Assembly: GCA_003003925.1 (NCBI GenBank)
Contig: PVWP01000005.1
Span: forward strand, 1-64,000
Length of the DNA: 64,000 nucleotides
Origin: Aphanothece cf. minutissima CCALA 015
Lineage (GTDB): Bacteria; Cyanobacteriota; Cyanobacteriia; PCC-6307; Cyanobiaceae
Reading direction: 5' to 3'
The notes beneath the pieces are model-generated. The model had not been told where the DNA came from and did not search any database. It saw only the letters and a list, made by a program, of their open reading frames with translations. This document shows positions 59,763 through 64,000 of this stretch, piece by piece; position 1 is the stretch's first letter; each line of letters starts with the position of its first letter. The position numbers were made by a program, and so were the translations under genes.

Positions 59763-61088
59763 ATGGGTTCCCTCCCCTCCTTTCCCTGGCTGCAGCGTCG
59801 TCCCGGCGGTCCCTGGTGCCGCACCGCCCTTGGCCGGGACGCCTCGCTCCAGGAAGCCGTCAACCAGGTGTTCGAGCAGCTCCGGGGCACCGGCGAGGCC
59901 GACCTGGCCCTGGTGTTCGCCTCCGCCAGCTACGCCAGCGACCTGCCCCGCCTGCTGCCCCTGCTGCAGCAGAAGCTCAACGCCGCCCACTGGCTGGGCT
60001 GTGTCGGCGGCGGCGTGGTGGGCACCGACACGGCGGGGGTTCCCCACGAGATCGAGCACCAGCCGGCCCTGGCCGTCACCCTGCTGCGGCTGCCCGGCGC
60101 CCGTCTGCGCCCCTTCGCCATCGACACCACCTCCCTGCCCGACCTCGATGGTCCGGCCGAGCCCTGGCGGGAGCGGGTGGGGGCTGAGCTGGAGGAGGGC
60201 CAGTCGATGCTGCTGCTGCTCGATCCCACCGGCACCGCCATCAACGACCTGATCAGCGGCCTGGATTACGCCTACCCCAACACCACCAAGGTGGGGGGCA
60301 TTGCCGGCCCCCACAGCGCCGCCCACGGCTCGCTGCTCTTCGGCCCGGGTGGCAGTGGCGCCAGCGACGGCGACCCCGCCGACACGGTCCGCACCGGTGC
60401 GGTGGGCTGTGTGATCGAGGGGGCCTGGCGGCTCGATCCGCTGGTGGCCCAGGGCTGCCGGCCCATCGGCCCGGTGCTGGAGGTGGAGCAGGCCCAGCGC
60501 AACGTGGTGATCGAGGTGAGCTGCGGCAGCACCCGCAACAGCCCCGTCGCCGCCCTGCAGTCGATCCTCACCGACCTCACCCCCGCCGAACGGGAGCAGG
60601 TGAAGCATTCCCTGTTCCTCGGCGTCGGCCGCAGCGACTTCAGCCTGCCCACCGCCGACCTCACCCCCGTGCCGGAGGCGCCCGGCTCCTTCCTGGTGCG
60701 CAACCTGATCGGCGTCGATCCCCGCAACGGGGCGGTGGCGGTGGGGGAACGGATGCGGGTGGGCCAGAAGGTGCAGTTCCAGCTCCGCGATGCCGATGCC
60801 TCCCGGGACGAATCCCGCCAGCTGCTGGCCGGCCAGGCCCGGCGGCGCAGCGAACCCCTGGCCGCTTTCCTGTTCGCCTGCCTGGGCCGGGGTGAAGGCC
60901 TCTACGGCCAGGCGGATGGTGACGTGAGCCTCTGCCGGGAGGTGTTCGGCACGGTGCCGATCGCCGGCCTGTTCTGCAACGGCGAGATCGGTCCGGTGGG
61001 GGGCACCACCCACCTGCACGGCTACACCGCCAGCTGGGGCTTCCTGGTGCCCAACGACCCGCCCGGGGGCACCGCCGCGCCGCTCTGA
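59763..61088 (+). CDS. FIST-domain signal protein
   Basis: The 441-residue protein has FIST_N (about 25-210: ADLALVFASASYASDLPRLL, LGCVGGGVVGTD, DPTGTAINDLISGLDYAYPN, TTKVGGIAGP) and FIST_C (about 230-410: VAQGCRPIGPVLEVEQAQRN, FLFACLGRGEGLYG, PIAGLFCNGEIGPVGG). FIST proteins are thought to bind small ligands such as amino acids and feed two-component pathways. It overlaps trmB by one base (TGATG). Confidence 0.93.
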   Translation: MGSLPSFPWLQRRPGGPWCRTALGRDASLQEAVNQVFEQLRGTGEADLALVFASASYASDLPRLLPLLQQKLNAAHWLGCVGGGVVGTDTAGVPHEIEHQPALAVTLLRLPGARLRPFAIDTTSLPDLDGPAEPWRERVGAELEEGQSMLLLLDPTGTAINDLISGLDYAYPNTTKVGGIAGPHSAAHGSLLFGPGGSGASDGDPADTVRTGAVGCVIEGAWRLDPLVAQGCRPIGPVLEVEQAQRNVVIEVSCGSTRNSPVAALQSILTDLTPAEREQVKHSLFLGVGRSDFSLPTADLTPVPEAPGSFLVRNLIGVDPRNGAVAVGERMRVGQKVQFQLRDADASRDESRQLLAGQARRRSEPLAAFLFACLGRGEGLYGQADGDVSLCREVFGTVPIAGLFCNGEIGPVGGTTHLHGYTASWGFLVPNDPPGGTAAPL

Positions 61089-61816
61089 TGGTGCGTCAGC
61101 ACGTCAATCCCCTCAGCCGGATCCACCAGCTGGCGCGGCCCCTGCCGCCGCTGATCGAGCTGTTCGCCGATCCCTCCCTGCCCCTCCACCTCGACATCGG
61201 CTCCGCCCGGGGGCGCTTCCTGCTGGCGATGGCGCCCCTGGCGCCGCAGCGCAACCACCTGGGCCTGGAGATCCGCCGGCCCCTGGTGGAGGCCGCCGAG
61301 GCCGACCGCCGCCGGGACGGGCTGACCAACCTGCGCTTCCTCTACGGCAACGCCAACGTCAACCTGCCGGAGTGGCTGGCGCTGCTGAGCCCCGGGCAGC
61401 TGGAGCTGGTGACCCTGCAGTTCCCCGACCCCTGGTTCAAGCTGCGCCACCGCAAGCGCCGAGTGCTGCAGCCCGCCCTGCTGCTGGCGATCGCCGCGGC
61501 CCTGGCCCCCGGCCGCCGCCTGTTCCTGCAGAGCGATGTGGAGGGCCTGATCACGCCGATGCGCCAGCTGGTGGAGGCCAGCGGCGTGTTCGAGCCGGCC
61601 GGGCCCGAGGAGTGCGGCCCCACCGTCAATCCCCTGCCGGTGGCCACCGAGCGCGAAGCCCAGGTGCTGGCCGAGGGCAAGCCGGTGCACCGCAGCCTCT
61701 ACCGCCGCAGCACCGCCCCGCTGCCGCCACTGGCGGAGCTGGAACGCCATCTGGACACCCGCCTGGAAGCCACGGGCGACGGCGTCGATAATCGCGACGA
61801 CGCCGCCGCGGATTGA
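61088..61816 (+). CDS. trmB: tRNA (guanine-N7-)-methyltransferase
   Basis: Methylates G46 in the tRNA variable loop using SAM. The 242-residue protein has the SAM-binding LHLDIGSARGRFLLAMAPLA, HLGLEIRRPLVEAA, and the TrmB signature LQFPDPWFKLRHRKRRVL. The C-terminal EREAQVLAEGKPVHRSLYRR is also typical. It sits in a tightly overlapping row FIST - trmB - ictB - kinase (overlaps of 1 to 10 bases), so this is one transcript. Confidence 0.96.
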   Translation: MVRQHVNPLSRIHQLARPLPPLIELFADPSLPLHLDIGSARGRFLLAMAPLAPQRNHLGLEIRRPLVEAAEADRRRDGLTNLRFLYGNANVNLPEWLALLSPGQLELVTLQFPDPWFKLRHRKRRVLQPALLLAIAAALAPGRRLFLQSDVEGLITPMRQLVEASGVFEPAGPEECGPTVNPLPVATEREAQVLAEGKPVHRSLYRRSTAPLPPLAELERHLDTRLEATGDGVDNRDDAAAD

Positions 61817-63132
61817 TGGTGCCTGCCCCAGCTCCCGTGCCCCTGCTGCTGCGCTGGCAGGGGCTGCTGGCCGGCCTGCCCGCCGGCCGCCTCGGCGCCC
61901 ACCTGCCCCTGCTGGCCGGCTGGATCCTCTGCGCCCTGCTGGCGGGCCTGCCCCTGGTGACCCGCTCCGGGCTCAGCCTGCTGATCGCCGCCTCCGCCCT
62001 GCTCTGGGTGGTCTGGGCCCTGCGCACCCCGCCGGGGCGCCTGGGGGCCATCAACACCTGGCTGCTGCTGGTGATCGCGGTGGCGGTGGTGGCCACCGGC
62101 TTCTCGCCGGTGCCCAAGGCCGCTCTGGTGGGACTGGTCAAGCTGCTCAGCTACCTGAGCGTCTACGCCCTGATGCGCCAGCTGTTGGCGACCGCGCCGG
62201 TGTGGTGGGACCGGCTGGTGGGCGCCCTGCTGGCCGGTGAACTGGTCACCAGCGTGATCGGCATCCGCCAGCTCTACGAGGCCCCCGGGGCCCTGGCCCG
62301 CTGGTCGGACAGCAACTCGGTGGCCGAAGGCACGGTGCGCATCTACAGCACCCTGGAGAACCCCAACCTGCTGGGGGGCTATCTGCTGCCGATCCTGCCC
62401 CTAGCCGTGGTGGCCCTGCTGCGCTGGCAGGGGCGCGGCCGGCGCCTGTTCGCCCTGGCCAGCCTGGTGCTGGGCCTGGTGGCCCTGGTGCTCACCTACA
62501 GCCGCGGCGCCTGGATGGGCATGGTGGCCTCCCTGGGTCTGCTGGCCCTGCTGCTGGTGCTGCGCCAGACCCGCGACTGGCCGCCCCTGTGGCGGCGCCT
62601 GTTCCCCCTGCTGCTCCTGGCCGGGGCCACCGTGGTGCTGGTGCTGCTGGTCACCCAGGTGGAGCCGCTGCGGGTGCGGGTGATGAGCCTGCTGGCGGGC
62701 CGGGAGGACAGCTCCAACAACTTCCGCATGAACGTCTGGACCTCGGCCCTGGCGATGATCCAGGACCGCCCCTGGATCGGCATCGGCCCCGGCAACAGCG
62801 CCTTCAACCTCATCTATCCGCTGTATCAGCAGCCCAAGTTCAACGCCCTCAGCGCCTACTCGATCCCCCTGGAACTGCTCGTCGAGGCCGGCATTCCGGG
62901 GCTGCTGGCGGGGCTGGGCCTGCTGCTGAGCGCCGTGAAGGTGGGCCTGGGCCAGTGGCGCCGCACCGCCCCCCTGGCCCTGCCGAGCCTGGCGGCGGTG
63001 GCCGTGTTCGCGGGGCTGGGGGTGCAGGGCCTCACCGACACGATCTTCTTCCGGCCGGAGGTGCAGCTGATCGCCCTGTTCAGCCTCGCCACCCTGGCGG
63101 CCTCGGCAGCGGATCCAGCGCCATGCGACTGA
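61816..63132 (+). CDS. ictB: IctB-type membrane protein (O-antigen-ligase-like fold)
   Basis: The 438-residue protein has about 10 membrane helices with the IctB/Wzy_C-like signatures YSTLENPNLLGGYLLPILPL, TYSRGAWMGMVASLGLLALL, NNFRMNVWTSALAMIQDRPW, IGIGPGNSAFNLIYPLYQQP. IctB was first described in inorganic-carbon accumulation of Synechococcus, though its sequence class is that of O-antigen ligases and its real activity is debated. The ATG at 61816 overlaps the trmB stop; it overlaps the following kinase gene by 10 bases. Confidence 0.9.
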   Translation: MVPAPAPVPLLLRWQGLLAGLPAGRLGAHLPLLAGWILCALLAGLPLVTRSGLSLLIAASALLWVVWALRTPPGRLGAINTWLLLVIAVAVVATGFSPVPKAALVGLVKLLSYLSVYALMRQLLATAPVWWDRLVGALLAGELVTSVIGIRQLYEAPGALARWSDSNSVAEGTVRIYSTLENPNLLGGYLLPILPLAVVALLRWQGRGRRLFALASLVLGLVALVLTYSRGAWMGMVASLGLLALLLVLRQTRDWPPLWRRLFPLLLLAGATVVLVLLVTQVEPLRVRVMSLLAGREDSSNNFRMNVWTSALAMIQDRPWIGIGPGNSAFNLIYPLYQQPKFNALSAYSIPLELLVEAGIPGLLAGLGLLLSAVKVGLGQWRRTAPLALPSLAAVAVFAGLGVQGLTDTIFFRPEVQLIALFSLATLAASAADPAPCD

Positions 63133-64000
63133 TCGCCGGCTTCGACGCCGGTCAGACCCACACCACCTGCCGCCTGGCCCTGGCCGGCGATGCGAGTGCG
63201 GCCGGGCCGGGCGACGTGGTGGGCGAAGCGGACGGTCCCGGTGTCTGCCACCTGGCCGCACCGGAGGGGCCCGAGCGCTTCGGGGCCGCCCTGGGCGAGA
63301 GCCTGCGGCGGGCCCTGGCGCCCCTGGCCACCGCCGGCGTGGCCACGAGCGAGCCCGCCGACGCTGCCGTTCTGGTGGCGGCCGCCGTGGGTGCCAGCGG
63401 CATCGAGCAGGGGACAGCGGTGCAGGCCCAGGGGCAGGCCCTGGCGGCGGCCGTCCTGGGGCTGGAGCCGGAGCGGGTGGTGGTCACCGGCGACGAGCGC
63501 ACCGCCCTGCGGGGAGCCTTCCCAGGCGGGCCGGGCATCGTGGTGATCAGCGGCACCGGCACGATCGCCATCGGCCGAAACGGCGCCGGCCGCGAGCACC
63601 GCTGCGCCGGCTGGGGCTGGCTGCTGGATGGGGCCGGTTCGGCCATGGACATCGGCCGGGACGGCCTGGCCCTGAGCCTGCAGATGGCCGATGGCCGCCT
63701 CGCCGAGACCCCCCTGCGGCGGGCCCTGTGGCAGGCCCTGGGTCTGGACCCGGACGATCCTGGGGCTCCCCAGCGGCTCAAGGCGCTGGTGGTGGCCGAC
63801 GGGTTCGGCCCCGCCGGCTTTGCCCGGCTGGCCCCAGTGCTCGATCGGCTTGCCGCCGCGGGGGACCCCCGGGCCGTCGCCGTGATGGAGCACAACGCCG
63901 GGGCGCTCTCGGCGATGGTGGCAGGGGTGGCCCGGAGCCTGGATCTGGTGGGGCCGGCGGTGTGCCCGATGGGCGGGGCGCTGCGCCACCTGGAGCAGCT
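63123..64000 (+). CDS. BadF/BadG-type sugar kinase (N-acetylglucosamine kinase-like), partial
   Basis: At least 292 residues, cut by the window end. ASKHA-fold ATPase: phosphate-1 loop LIAGFDAGQTHTTCRLALAG, connect segment VVVTGDERTALRGAF with the catalytic Asp, phosphate-2 loop IVVISGTGTIAIGRNG, and GWGWLLDGAGSAMDIGRDGL. Closest in look to N-acetylhexosamine kinases recycling cell-wall sugars. The ATG at 63123 overlaps ictB by 10 bases. The reading frame stays open to base 64000. Confidence 0.88.
   Translation, partial: MRLIAGFDAGQTHTTCRLALAGDASAAGPGDVVGEADGPGVCHLAAPEGPERFGAALGESLRRALAPLATAGVATSEPADAAVLVAAAVGASGIEQGTAVQAQGQALAAAVLGLEPERVVVTGDERTALRGAFPGGPGIVVISGTGTIAIGRNGAGREHRCAGWGWLLDGAGSAMDIGRDGLALSLQMADGRLAETPLRRALWQALGLDPDDPGAPQRLKALVVADGFGPAGFARLAPVLDRLAAAGDPRAVAVMEHNAGALSAMVAGVARSLDLVGPAVCPMGGALRHLEQ

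Overview
The window is chromosomal DNA of a high-GC picocyanobacterium of the Cyanobium / freshwater-estuarine Synechococcus type. This rests on genes for oxygenic photosynthesis and cyanobacterial carotenoids (psbO, crtR, ycf66-like, ycf20-like/DUF565, a PCP_red protein, ictB), several cyanobacteria-restricted DUF families (DUF2555, DUF6679, DUF1400, DUF3177), strong G/C third-position bias, and scattered cyanobacterial HIP1 octamers (GCGATCGC). No plasmid or prophage backbone is visible.

Layout. 0-24.9 kb is mostly housekeeping: aroC, a KDPG-aldolase-like gene, ftsH, sat, psbO, coaBC with DUF2555, tRNA-Ala(CGC), small conserved genes, pyrB with an alkyladenine glycosylase, a sulfotransferase, a creatininase-family gene, gatC, crtR, a DUF1400 hydrolase, tRNA-Leu(UAG), ycf66 and ileS. 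It is followed by a glycosyltransferase pair (a GT2 fused to a DUF6817/HD-like domain, divergent from a GT25), a membrane-anchored TIR/nucleoside-deoxyribosyltransferase-like protein, DUF1348 and HPP-family genes.

24.9-29.9 kb is accessory: DUF2442 beside a decayed DUF4160, a possible transposase remnant, a large secreted TIG-domain protein, a VapC/RHH toxin-antitoxin pair and a DUF2817 peptidase. 29.9-37.2 kb is a visibly AT-richer island without HIP1 sites. It carries a broken HEPN-like gene, a DUF4935 PIN protein, an HNH nuclease, a dGTPase with a small partner, a stand-alone GTP-cyclohydrolase-II-like enzyme coupled to a SLATT (2-TM) membrane protein, and a GIY-YIG/DUF4357 protein. Several of these genes are bounded by 7-mers resembling integron attC core sites (GTTRRRY / RYYYAAC) in the expected positions, so part of the island looks like a cassette array without an integrase. 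Its content is mainly phage defence or conflict.

37.2-42.0 kb: an MFS exporter and a Coq4-like gene, divergent from a TetR regulator across a perfect 7-5-7 inverted repeat, then an aldo/keto reductase and two membrane proteins. 42.1-56.4 kb looks like an undescribed biosynthetic locus. A plus-strand operon (zinc dehydrogenase, radical SAM protein, 897-residue tandem sugar-porter fusion) faces a minus-strand series (GT1, radical SAM/SPASM, carboxylic acid reductase with A-T-R domains, GT4, alpha/beta hydrolase with a Cys nucleophile, luciferase-like flavin monooxygenase). My inference is a glycosylated product built on an acid-to-aldehyde reduction. 56.4-64 kb returns to ordinary genes: an OB-fold secreted protein, VOC, a UDG-like protein, DUF7734-like, DUF3177, FIST, trmB, ictB and a BadF-type sugar kinase cut by the window end.

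All calls come from reading the sequence and from memory of protein families. No database search was run, and start codons were chosen by homology, overlaps and codon context.
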